From AP-15 sp963772965 (GTDB lineage Bacteria > Pseudomonadota > Alphaproteobacteria > ATCC43930 > CGMCC-115725), in the NCBI GenBank assembly GCA_963772965.1, contig CAVYZU010000005.1, positions 62,001 through 126,000 of the forward strand: DNA of 64,000 nt, read 5' to 3'. Every line of letters starts with the position of its first letter. The stretch's first letter is position 1. The notes under the pieces are model-generated. The model was not told the DNA's origin. It searched no databases and saw only the letters and a list, made by a program, of their open reading frames with translations. Shown in pieces: positions 54,856 to 63,598 of the stretch. The position numbers were made by a program, and so were the translations under genes.

Positions 54856-55011
54856 TCACGCGATGTCGCCCGAAATATCGACCGCTTTGTCCGCGGCGAG
54901 CCGCTCCAAAACGTCGTCACAACCACCTGAGAATTTGGCTTTGTCTGAAAAGCCCTGACCGCGGACACTTTTCAACACTGGCCCGGTATTCTGCCCGCCC
55001 TCGCGAAGGTC
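54856..55011 (-). pseudogene. C-terminal remnant of an unidentified gene upstream of the zinc-hook fragment
   Basis: The minus-strand frame is open for about 52 codons and ends FSGGCDDVLERLAADKAVDI-SGDIA at a TGA (54856-54858), 10 nt before the hook fragment's ATG. The spacing suggests a two-gene operon whose first gene has lost its 5' part. I do not recognise the family. Confidence 0.35.
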
Positions 55012-55648
55012 CGGTTAGTCAACTCGGCACTTTGCTAGGACCACGCGAACGGCCGCAATCGGCGCGCCCTGTAGCCGAAGATGCAAGTGATTTACCGCGA
55101 GGACGACCACTCCGATCTCGTGGCACCGTCAGCGCCTCGGGCTTGCCATGTTGCGCTCGGGTTAGGTGCAAGAGGCGCACTGATCGCACAGGCGGCGACG
55201 CTCGCGTAGCGGACACTTGTCCTGCAATTCTGTAGCGGGTTCGTCCCGCACAAGATCAACAGAACGGCATCGTCCATTCCTGCGAAGACCTCAAGTGGCA
55301 GTAATAACGAGGCGACCATCACCGTTCGAAAGGACATCGAGGCGAGGATCTCGGCGCCCACCGCGCTAAAATCGCGGCGGCGCAACCCCAGCCGCTATTG
55401 GCTTTCGAAACCCGAGATTTCTTACGGCCGGCCCGGCGGGGCGTTTCGACCAAAACCCGGGCCAAAGTGCAGGATCCCGAGATTCGTCCGACCAAGAAAA
55501 GCAATCAACGGCCTTCGGTAAAGGCTTACATGGCGCCGACAGTCTTACCAAGCTCATTCAGGCAGGGGACCATGGTCAAGGATGGCTTGCTGCCGAGCAC
55601 CGGCGTACATAAAAATTAAAAGATCAAAAAGCTACTGGAGGGACGACG
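55012..55648. other. Gene-poor region before the amidohydrolase
   Basis: Short open frames on both strands have no family features. The right end is A/T-richer and contains GGAGGGACGACG directly before the amidohydrolase ATG. I see nothing else definable. Confidence 0.45.
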
Positions 55649-56667
55649 ATGCCGTATGGTGGCAATGATTGGCTCGCGCTGACCCAGGAAGAGACCCTGG
55701 AGCCCGGGATCGCGATCTGCGATCCGCACCACCACTTCTGGGATTTCCGGTTCGAGCGTATCCCTTATCAGCGCTATCTGCTGCATGAATTGGCCGCCGA
55801 CGTCAATTGTGGGCACGATGTCCGCTCGACGGTATTTATCGAGGCGCGCTCCATGTACCGGCCGGATGGCCCGCCGGAACACCGCCCAGTCGGCGAAGTC
55901 GAATTCGTCCAAGGACTTGCGGCAGCCAGCGCCACTGAACTTTATGGCCCGTGCTGCGCGGCGGCGGCAATCGTTGGCCACGCCGACCTCAAACTCGGTG
56001 ACCGGGTCGAGCCGGTGTTGCAGGCCCTGCAAGCTGCGAGCCCCAACCGGTTTCGCGGCATTCGACACACCGTCACGTGGGACCCGCATCCGGAAGTTGG
56101 CAACCGCGAGAAACAGGGTGTGCTCGCCTTGGCCGATTATCGCGCGGGAGCGCGGGTGTTGGCGCGGATGGGATTGTCGCTCGACACCGGGGTGTGCTTT
56201 CCACAACTTCCCGAGCTCGCCGATTTTGCCGAGGCGGTGCCCGAGTTGACGATCGTGCTGAACCATTTGGGCGGCTTGCAGCGCGTCGGCCCCTACGCGG
56301 GGCGTGAGACGAAGTACTCGCGACCTGGCGGCGTGGCGTTGCGACGGTGGCCCAATGCCCCAATGTCAACCTGAAGCTCGGGGGGATTGGCATGCCGCGC
56401 CTGGGTTTTGATTGGCACACCCGCGAGAAGCCCATCGGCTCGGAAGAACTGGCGACATCGATGGCGCCGCTGATGACCGACTGCATCGAGCAATTCGGCC
56501 CGCGACGCTGCATGTTCGAAAGCAACTTTCCGGTCGACAAGGTCTCGTTTTCACACCACGTCCTATTCAACGCCTTCAAGCGCTTTTCGAAGAATTACTC
56601 ACTTTCGGAACGCGCCGACTTGTTCCACGACACAGCGGTTCGCGCCTACCGGATCGGCGAAATCTGA
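55649..56667 (+). pseudogene. Metal-dependent amidohydrolase (amidohydrolase_2 type), one frameshift
   Basis: It is an almost complete TIM-barrel hydrolase of about 340 codons. The N-terminal CDPHHHFWDF supplies the HxH metal ligands, RFRGIRHTVTWDP and ELTIVLNHLGG (His) follow, and the C-terminal MFESNFPVDKVSF contains the final Asp. At about 56307 a one-base loss shifts the frame: sequence before reads GPYAGRE, and after it the family continues as DEVLATWRRGVATVAQCPNV in another frame. An uninterrupted product would be truncated before the last strands. GGAGG precedes the ATG at 55649. Relatives hydrolyse lactones, or decarboxylate or hydrolyse aromatic-degradation intermediates. This may be a sequencing indel, because the rest of the gene looks well preserved. 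Confidence 0.8.
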
Positions 56668-57030
56668 CGCAGCGGATAGGTCACCATCGCTGAGAGCTCG
56701 ACTGGCGATCATGGCCAGGGCCTTGATCACCCGGCCCTAGGGACCCAGCGGGAAGTTGAGCTGGGGCGCGGGTGAGAGGCGCCAGTGAGTCCGGAGCAAG
56801 CTTGGCAGGACTTCCCGACAGAAACAGACACGTGGTCTCGCGTGCGAGGACAATTTCGGAAGGTGCGAGCAAAGCGGAGCGCGGGGCCGACCATCCGAGT
56901 TGAGCCTGGTTGTCGGCGACATTCGCCACGGCAGTCTTCGCGGTGCGACTCAAGCGGCGCGATAAAGGCGCGCGGCTGGTGCCCAAAAATGCGCCAGCAA
57001 GCAACGGGCGACTTCTGGTATCTGCCTCCT
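56668..57030. other. Gap between amidohydrolase and MFS transporter
   Basis: The plus strand is open from a GTG at 56785 into the transporter, but the encoded 82 residues are Arg-rich and unlike an MFS N-terminus, so I treat them as untranslated. I see no other gene. Confidence 0.4.
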
Positions 57031-58506
57031 ATGCAGGGGGGGCGCGCAACGACGGTCGACGGCGGCACCGCGAAGGGCTCGTGGAGCGAGATTTTTCGCA
57101 ACGGGCTTGGCCTCTATTCGGCGCTGATCATCGGCGGCATCGCGATGAACGCGACCCAGATGCTGGTCATCGCGATCATCATGCCGACGATCGTCCGCGA
57201 TATCGGCGGAGCGAGCTTTTACACCTGGGCGGCGATGCTCTACACGATCGGCGCGATTGTCGGCGGCGCCTCGACCGCGATGGTGTGGTCGCGGCTTGGT
57301 GCGCGGCGCGCTTATACGCTGGGCGCCGGGGTCTTTGCGCTCGGCACGGTGTGCTGCGCGCTGGCGCCGGATATCGGCTCGCTGATTGCGGCCCGCGGCG
57401 TGCAGGGGTGGGCCGGAGGGCTCGTCTCGGGCAGCGGCATGGCGCTGATCACCAGCCTCTACGACGCGCGGCTGCGGACCCGCATCATTGCGATCTCGCA
57501 GGGCACCTTCACCGCATGCCATCTCAGCGGTCCGATCGTTGGCGGGATGTTTGCGGCGATGCATTGGTGGCGCGGATCATTCTGGATGATGGCGCCGCTG
57601 ATGTTGGTGTTTGCCGGGCTGGCTTATTGGAAGATCCCCGACCGGCTCGACCGCGAGAGCGAAGGCAAAGGCTTCGCTAGAGTGCCATTTCTCCGGTTTG
57701 GAACCTTGGCCGTCGGAGTCCTGTGCATCGCGGCCAGCGGCTCGGTGTCGGGGGCGGCATCGCGCATCCTGTTGATTGCGGCGGCAATAGTACTTGTCGG
57801 CGTGACCTTTTGGCTCGACCGGCGGGCCACCGATAACCTTTTTCCGCGCGGCGCTCTGTCGCTCACTGCGCCAATCGGGCTGGCGTTGTGGATCCTGGCA
57901 TTGCACGGGATGACCCAGACCTCGGTGACCTTGTTCCTGCCATTGTTGCTGCAGGTCGTGCATCACGTGTCGCCTATTGTGATCAACTTTCTCAGCATCG
58001 TCATTTCGCTGGGCTGGACCAGCGGCACCTTTACCGTATCGGGATGGTCCGGGAAGCGAGAGCGCCTGGCGCTCCTCTCAGGACCGGTTCTCGCCACGAC
58101 CGGTCTCGCCTGTCTGACGGCGGTGGCTTTGCTGCCGGGGCTAGCTCTGATGACAGTGAGCGCCTTTGTCATGGGGATCGGCATCGGCATCTACAACGTG
58201 CATCTCGTCGCCCGGGCGATGGACAGTGTGACCGCCGGCGAACATCGCAGCACAGCGTCCGCCTTGGCCTCGATACGCGCAATCGGCACCGCCTTTGGAG
58301 CGGCGATTGCCGGAGTGGTGGCGAATGTTGCCGGCCTCGGGGGCGCGACGGATCCGGCCGCGGTCGGCCATGCCGTCACCGCGGTCTATATGTTCTGCTG
58401 CATTCCGTTCGGGCTCGCGGCACTGCTGATGTTCCGCTTTGTCCGCATTACGCTCGGCAAGCTGGAGATGACGGCGCCTGCGGGATTGGAGCGGCGCGCA
58501 CATTAA
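57031..58506 (+). CDS. MFS transporter (DHA2/EmrB-like)
   Basis: This inner-membrane protein has about 491 residues and 12-14 membrane segments. IFRNGLGLYSALIIGGIAMN then ATQMLVIAIIMPTIVRDIGG is the first pair, ARGVQGWAGGLVSGSGMALI a conserved block, and SGPIVGGMFAAMHWWRGSFW a motif-C-like region. It probably exports a drug or metabolite by proton antiport. The start is uncertain: the ATG at 57031 gives a 25-residue cytoplasmic lead but lacks a ribosome site, and the frame extends upstream. It may be cotranscribed with the amidohydrolase. Confidence 0.8.
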   Translation: MQGGRATTVDGGTAKGSWSEIFRNGLGLYSALIIGGIAMNATQMLVIAIIMPTIVRDIGGASFYTWAAMLYTIGAIVGGASTAMVWSRLGARRAYTLGAGVFALGTVCCALAPDIGSLIAARGVQGWAGGLVSGSGMALITSLYDARLRTRIIAISQGTFTACHLSGPIVGGMFAAMHWWRGSFWMMAPLMLVFAGLAYWKIPDRLDRESEGKGFARVPFLRFGTLAVGVLCIAASGSVSGAASRILLIAAAIVLVGVTFWLDRRATDNLFPRGALSLTAPIGLALWILALHGMTQTSVTLFLPLLLQVVHHVSPIVINFLSIVISLGWTSGTFTVSGWSGKRERLALLSGPVLATTGLACLTAVALLPGLALMTVSAFVMGIGIGIYNVHLVARAMDSVTAGEHRSTASALASIRAIGTAFGAAIAGVVANVAGLGGATDPAAVGHAVTAVYMFCCIPFGLAALLMFRFVRITLGKLEMTAPAGLERRAH

Positions 58507-58639
58507 GCCGGCGAGGCGGTCCGAAATGTGGAACCTGGGCTGGCCTTTGGGTAAAGCTTTATTCGGATTGCCGAACATCGGATCGACCCAAACCGCCGTG
58601 TTTCTTGTCGGAACAGCGGAACGGCGTGAGTTTCCAGGA

Positions 58640-59121
58640 GCTATGCTACCCCGGGCTGCGCACCCAGGAGAAGGAGGCGGCGCGATGAGGCAGCGCTAAC
58701 AATCGCCGTTTCGGTCTCGACGACGCGATGCTGATCATGGACAGTTATTGGCACTGGCGGGTGACGTCAAGCCGGCACCGAAACGCGTCCGCGCACATGC
58801 CGGTCATCTCGTCCAGATCGAGTTCGAAGTCGATACCCTCGACCAGCTGGCTAAGCGGCTCGAAGTCGGTATCGTCGCGGTGCAGCTCGACAATGCGACA
58901 ATATGAAACCGGATGGACTGCGCCGGGAGGTCGCTATCGTCGACGGCTGCGCCGTGATTGAAGCTTAGGGCCGGATCAGACCCGAAACCGTGGCCGCGGT
59001 CACCGCCACCGGGGTCGATCTGATCTCCGCAGCCTTGATTGCCCACATTGCTCCAATCCTCGTTTTCAGCCTCGACACCGCAGCGCCTCAAGGTGCAACG
59101 CAACCAGTGTTGTCGACATAG
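58640..59121 (+). pseudogene. nadC: Decayed 3' half of nicotinate-nucleotide pyrophosphorylase (quinolinate phosphoribosyltransferase)
   Basis: Scattered in three frames are the conserved C-terminal blocks of NadC: TPGLR-like and RRFGLDDAMLI (about 58700), then VRAHAGHLVQIEFEVDTLDQ with VAVQLDNAT followed by an in-frame TGA, then EVAIVDGCAVIEA followed by TAG. RIRPETVAAVTATGVDLIS follows, ending at a TAG at 59119-59121. At least three frame changes and two stops are present, and the N-terminal half is absent. The number of independent lesions makes sequencing error unlikely. The 3' end overlaps the convergent secreted protein gene by about 30 bp. Confidence 0.82.
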
Positions 59122-59927
59122 GTCTCGCCGCACAGGATGTTCAGCCGGTGATCGAGCGGGGAACCGAGTAGGGGCATCACGTTGGCGACGAAATTTGTCG
59201 TCGTCACGTTGCTCTGCCAGGCGTTGTAGTCGCTTACGGAATCCCAGACCTCCAGGGTGGCGAAGCGGTTTGGCCGGTCGAGCTGCTGCAAGACGGTATA
59301 GCTCTTTTGGCCGGACTGCTTGCTGGTTGCGGCGCCATAGCGAGCAAGCTCGTCCTCGCCTTTACCGGGGTCGCCATCCGCCAGAAAATCGACATAGGTC
59401 ACAACAAAGAGCCCAAGGTTTTCGTTTCCGACGACCGAACCCGGAGCGAGGCTGCTGCTGGTCCAGGGCGTGTTGAATGATTTCACCAGGCTGTATTGGC
59501 GGTCGTCGATCGGGCTGCCGATGCAGCAGTTGAAGCCGGGAGGGGGCGGAGGGGGCTGGACCTGCACGGCAAACCGGAAGTCGGTGCTGTGAGTTTGCGC
59601 CAAGTGCGCCTCGAACGCATCGAGGCTGCTCCAGACGTCGATGATTTGCGAATGATTTGAAGCCAGGAGCCAATTAACGACCCGAAAGCTCTCGGACCCG
59701 GCATCCGATAGGCTGGCATCACGATACGCAAACAGGGCCGTGTAGGCCGTCTGCTCGAAAGAATCGGGTGTGCCTAGGTTAACCGGGAGCACGTCGAAAT
59801 GGGTGATGTCGAAGATCGGTCCGCGCGCCCATCGCCCTTGACCACCCCCGTCACCGGCATAGGCCAGTCCCGTCAGCAACATCGACGTCAGCACGAAGGC
59901 TGGCACTCGCCGCAAGGACGTCCACAT
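59088..59927 (-). CDS. Secreted protein with two ABM-like (antibiotic biosynthesis monooxygenase) domains
   Basis: This 279-residue exported protein has a signal peptide at residues 1-24 (RRVPAFVLTSMLLTGLAYAG). Two ferredoxin-like alpha/beta units follow: the first contains FDITHFDVLPV, SFRVVNWLLASNHSQIIDVW and SLDAFEAHLAQTH, and the second FVVTYVDFLAD, SYTVLQQLDRPNRFATLEVW and SVSDYNAWQSN. This is the dimeric alpha-beta-barrel pattern duplicated in one chain. A PPPPPP linker separates them. Cys-Cys (FNCCIG) and C-terminal cysteines (LCGETYVDNTGC) may form disulfides. GGAGG precedes the ATG at 59927. Function unknown; no metal or cofactor site is visible. Confidence 0.72.
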   Translation of the reverse strand: MWTSLRRVPAFVLTSMLLTGLAYAGDGGGQGRWARGPIFDITHFDVLPVNLGTPDSFEQTAYTALFAYRDASLSDAGSESFRVVNWLLASNHSQIIDVWSSLDAFEAHLAQTHSTDFRFAVQVQPPPPPPGFNCCIGSPIDDRQYSLVKSFNTPWTSSSLAPGSVVGNENLGLFVVTYVDFLADGDPGKGEDELARYGAATSKQSGQKSYTVLQQLDRPNRFATLEVWDSVSDYNAWQSNVTTTNFVANVMPLLGSPLDHRLNILCGETYVDNTGCVAP

Positions 59928-60140
59928 GGTCTGTTTTCCTCCACATTGTTTTGTGGTGTGACCCCACGATCGCGAGGTCACCTATTTCTAATTGCAATAG
60001 TACGATCTATCCGGCAGTACGCAGCGTCAACGTTATTATGCAAATGACGGCGTGTTGAGCTTATTGCGTCCTGACGCGGCTCTGCCACTGGCTCACCCAT
60101 CTGATCCCCAATGATCGAGGTCCGCCAAGCAACGGTTGGA

Positions 60141-60995
60141 CTACTGCGAGGGTGCGTTGAGTGGCTGTCGTCTCGAAGCCGCGATCAGAAGGTCGACGAA
60201 GTCTCTGAGCGACATGCCAACACGGCCCCCAAGCCGCATTGCTGCGCTGTTTACATGCGACAGGATACCCTCATGGTAGAGCGAGCGTGAATCGCCAATC
60301 GGCGCGCTGTCCGCGGAGGTCGTGCCCGCGACGATCGCTTTTTGGTCGAGATCGGCCAGCCGCGCGATACCCGCCCCGTCCATCCCGCCCCCCGCGTCGC
60401 TGAAGAACACGGCGTAGATGTTTGGCGGGATCGCATTGTCCGGCCGTCCTCCGGAAAGAGCACCATGCGATGCCGTAACGACAATCTGACCCGCATCCTC
60501 GGGCTTGATCATTCCGACGGAGTCGGCGCAGATCAGCCGCGGCTCACCCGGAACGTCACGCATGACAAATCGGGCGCCTTCGCTAATGCTCGGTGGCGCG
60601 GTAGCCGATACCACCGCCGAGCGCATCAGTTCGGCGCAGTCGCGGACGCTTTGGCCCGGCTTGCAGCCGAGGGCGGCGGCGGCGCGATTGACGTGGCTGA
60701 TGACACCGTGCTCGAGCATGTGGTCGCCGTCGCCGATATGGCACGTCTGCGCATCCGCGGTGGCCGCCGCTAGGTTGATCTGGTCGAGGTAATCAAGCCC
60801 GCGGATGCCGGCGTTATCCTTGCCGATGCCGGCATCGTTCATGATAACGCCGCGCACACCCCATTTGGCGGCATTGAAGGCGTTATACCTGCCGCCATAG
60901 GAGCCGGAAACGACAACGTGCCGGCGATGCTCGTCGCGAACAAACGAGCAGCTGGCGACTGTAACGATTTTTACGTCTTCGTGTGTCGTGTTCAT
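60141..60995 (-). CDS. Unidentified protein made of two tandem homologous domains
   Basis: The protein has 284 residues and no signal peptide. The two halves align: residues about 25-130 (VVVSGSYGGRYNAFNAAKWG, GVIMNDAGIGKDNAGIRGLD, HMLEHGVISHVNRAAAALG, SVRDCAELM) and about 175-275 (VVTASHGALSGG, YAVFFSDAGGGMDGAGIARL, SLYHEGILSHVNSAAMRLG, SLRDFVDLL). Shared features per repeat are a Gly-rich strand, DAGxGxDxAGI, LDxLDQ-like, HEG(V/I)xSHVNxAAxxLG and SxRDxxxLx. The conserved Asp/His positions suggest an enzyme or metal site. The ATG at 60995 follows a GGAGG. I do not recognise the family. Confidence 0.7.
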   Translation of the reverse strand: MNTTHEDVKIVTVASCSFVRDEHRRHVVVSGSYGGRYNAFNAAKWGVRGVIMNDAGIGKDNAGIRGLDYLDQINLAAATADAQTCHIGDGDHMLEHGVISHVNRAAAALGCKPGQSVRDCAELMRSAVVSATAPPSISEGARFVMRDVPGEPRLICADSVGMIKPEDAGQIVVTASHGALSGGRPDNAIPPNIYAVFFSDAGGGMDGAGIARLADLDQKAIVAGTTSADSAPIGDSRSLYHEGILSHVNSAAMRLGGRVGMSLRDFVDLLIAASRRQPLNAPSQ

Positions 60996-61348
60996 CGATT
61001 TGTCCTCCAGGTTAAAGGCGGCTAACAAGGGGAGGCGAGCGATTACCTTTAATAGGTAGGCCCGTCCCGTCCCTCTCGCCGCGTTAATTCTTGATCATAG
61101 ATTTTACCGGTATTCACTCGGAATGACCGTCTGCAGCAGGCGGGACCTCGCGTTCAAAAATCACCGCCGCTTGATTTTCAAAACGACGGCGATGGTCGAA
61201 CTCGATAATTCTCTCTCCCAGCGGTTCGGGAACCCCCATACTACAAAAAGCCGCACAATCGCTTCTCTGGGTTTATGAATATGCACAGCGTGGCCACGCC
61301 GACCCGCTGGCTTGTCGCAGGCGAAGAGAAAAAAGGAGGAGCGCATCG
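60996..61348. other. Divergent intergenic region
   Basis: It holds the leaders of two divergent genes (60995 minus, 61349 plus). AAAGGAGGAGCG precedes the transporter ATG. No gene or clear operator is visible. Confidence 0.45.
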
Positions 61349-62644
61349 ATGCGAACGACGCACCGCCGATATTGGGTCTTTTTCCTGCTGTTTCTGTTCA
61401 GCGGGATTGCCTATCTCGATCGCGTCAACATGTCGGTTGCGGGCAAGCCGATCGCGCACGAATTCGGGCTGTCGCCGATCGCGCTCGGTTATCTGTTCTC
61501 CTCGTTCCTGTGGGCCTATGTGCTAATGATGCTGCCTGGCGGGCGGCTGATCGACCGTTGGGGCCCGCATGTCGTCGCCTCAGTCGCGACCGCGGTATGG
61601 TCGACGGCGCAGATGGCGACCGGAGTGGTCAGCAGCTTCGCGGCAATGTTGATAGTGCGGCTCGGTCTGGGAGTTGGCGAAGCGCCCTTTGCTCCGATTT
61701 CCTATAGCAGCGTCCGGTTGTGGTCGCCCTATACCGAGCGCGGCACCGCGATCGCCGCGATCTCTTGCGGGTCCACCCTCGGGCTTGCGCTCGGCGCCCC
61801 GGCCGTCGCCTGGCTGATCGAGACATTGTCGTGGCGCTGGTCTTTCATCATCACCGGCTCGGTCGGATTTGTCTGGGTAGCGGTCTGGGCGGCAGTGGTG
61901 TCGACACCGGACAAGACTGGGTGGCTGCCCCCGGCGGAGCGCGACCAAATCCTGGCTGGGCGCGACGCCGGGATCACGCCGCCGAGCCACAGCGGCGTCG
62001 GCTATCTCGGGCTGATCCGCTGCCCGGCGATGTGGGGCCTGTTCATCTCGCAAGGCTGCCTCGTCTATACCGGCTATCTCTATATTTCCTGGTTGCCGAA
62101 TTACCTGCAAACCGCGCGGCACCTGTCGATCTTGAACTCCGGCATCTACACCGCGATCCCGTTCCTGATCTCCACGGTGGTGGGCGTCGTCGCCAATTGG
62201 GCCGGCGACAGAGTGCTAACCGCCGAAGCGGTGCGCGGCGGCAACCGCCGCTACCTGGTGGTACTCAGCCTGCTGTTTATGGCGGCGGGCTTGGGGATCC
62301 CGTTTGTCCAGTCACTTGCCGCAGTCATCACTCTGATCACGATTGCGGTATCGGCCGCCCATGTCGGGCCGGCCGCCAACGGCGCCCTGGTCGCCGATCT
62401 GCTGCGCTCACCCGGCGATGCCGGGCGAGCTACCGCCTTTCTTGTCCTGGGCGGCAATACCTTTGGCCTATTGGCGCCGATCGTGACCGGCTATGTCGTT
62501 GCCGCAACTGGCAGCTTCAACGCGGCCTTCGCCGTGGCCGGTGCGCTGGCATTGGTCGGGGCAGTAGCGGCTCTGGCGCTGGTGCGCGGCACACTCGGCG
62601 AGCACCTACGGCCGTCTCGTGCGAGTCCACGTCTCGCCAGTTGA
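61349..62644 (+). CDS. MFS transporter, anion:cation symporter (ACS) type
   Basis: This 431-residue inner-membrane protein has 12 membrane segments. FLFSGIAYLDRVNMSVAGKP is the hallmark first helix of the ACS family (glucarate, phthalate and similar organic acids). GLSPIALGYLFSSFLWAYVL, PGGRLIDRWGPHVV and RLGLGVGEAPFAPISYSSVR are the expected conserved blocks. It likely imports an organic acid with protons. A strong ribosome site (GGAGG) lies before the ATG. It is divergent from the two-repeat protein gene, so the two may share regulation. Confidence 0.9.
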   Translation: MRTTHRRYWVFFLLFLFSGIAYLDRVNMSVAGKPIAHEFGLSPIALGYLFSSFLWAYVLMMLPGGRLIDRWGPHVVASVATAVWSTAQMATGVVSSFAAMLIVRLGLGVGEAPFAPISYSSVRLWSPYTERGTAIAAISCGSTLGLALGAPAVAWLIETLSWRWSFIITGSVGFVWVAVWAAVVSTPDKTGWLPPAERDQILAGRDAGITPPSHSGVGYLGLIRCPAMWGLFISQGCLVYTGYLYISWLPNYLQTARHLSILNSGIYTAIPFLISTVVGVVANWAGDRVLTAEAVRGGNRRYLVVLSLLFMAAGLGIPFVQSLAAVITLITIAVSAAHVGPAANGALVADLLRSPGDAGRATAFLVLGGNTFGLLAPIVTGYVVAATGSFNAAFAVAGALALVGAVAALALVRGTLGEHLRPSRASPRLAS

Positions 62645-63349
62645 GGTTCGCGACGATGCACAACGGCAGCGGCCGAACCCACAACCCTGCGCCATAATCT
62701 CATGACCCGCAGCGGCTTTGGATCATATCTGGCGCAAGCCATGACCCATTGATAAATAGGGTGTCAGCCGGCTCCCGAAAGTCTTGGGGCTGCAATGCCG
62801 CCTGTCTTGTGCACCTCTCCAGGGCGGATCATCGAAGTTTACGTCCGCTGACTATGTGAGGTGGCGACGCCACCGAATGCTCCTTGACGAGAATGTCCTC
62901 AATCTCGAACCTGGGTAGCGCGGCCGGTCCGTCACGAATCGATACGACACCGCCTTCCTGCCGGTGGTCGCTGAGGATCTTACTTTGAAGACTTCCTTGC
63001 CGGCATCAATCGCAGCCGATGGGTGACGAGAAACAATGGAACAATCGCAGCCGCTCGGGTTGAAACGGCTTACATGGGCCTTGCCGTCCTCCGTGGCGGC
63101 AAAGACGAGTGGCATCACCGAGGGATGGCCCTCGAATAGTGTGGGACTGATGGGGCCCTGTACAGCGCTGGTCAGTTCGGGCCAGACGGAGCGAACAGGT
63201 GATTGCCCGGAAGCCCGCCGCCGACGGTCGGAGCGGCCCAGAAATCACAATTGTGCCGCTCGACCGGACTGAGGAACTCTTGAGCCACAGCGGGGTCCCG
63301 GTGTATTAAGCGCGTCGCAATATTTGCCATTAACGGGGTCTTCTCACGG
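62645..63349. other. Gene-poor region after the ACS transporter
   Basis: Open frames on both strands are short, lack ribosome sites and show no family features. A minus-strand frame around 62852-63118 (RVMPLVFAATEDGKAHVSRF region) is the least unlikely, but I cannot support it. Confidence 0.45.
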
Positions 63350-63598
63350 GTGACAGAAAGCCAGATCGGGGCGCTCTCGTCTCCCGCGCCCCACCCGATC
63401 TCACCTGCTGCCGGGCGGCAACGCCGCCGCCGGGAACGGCTCCGACGCGGCGCCGCGGTGGTACAGCTCGTGATTTCACCGGCCGCGATCAACGATTTGG
63501 TCCGCCTCGGCTGGCTGGGTGACAGCGACCGCAGCGATCGGCAAGCGGTCAAGGACGCCTTCGTCCGGTTTGCGAAATGGGCGCTCAGTCACGCGTGA
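63350..63598 (+). CDS. Small hypothetical protein
   Basis: This 82-codon frame starts with GTG. The C-terminal half (VVQLVISPAAINDLVRLGWL, DRQAVKDAFVRFAKWALSHA) looks like a short helical domain of the kind seen on mobile elements. The N-terminal half is Arg-rich and may be untranslated. No ribosome site is obvious. Low certainty that it is expressed. Confidence 0.35.
   Translation: MTESQIGALSSPAPHPISPAAGRQRRRRERLRRGAAVVQLVISPAAINDLVRLGWLGDSDRSDRQAVKDAFVRFAKWALSHA

Noticed and set aside
58728..58961. 77-codon plus-strand frame
   Set aside because: It is read out of frame across the nadC remnant. The real protein signal is in the other frames.
63006..63248. 80-codon minus-strand frame near the right edge
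   Set aside because: No ribosome site, family features or supportive neighbours.
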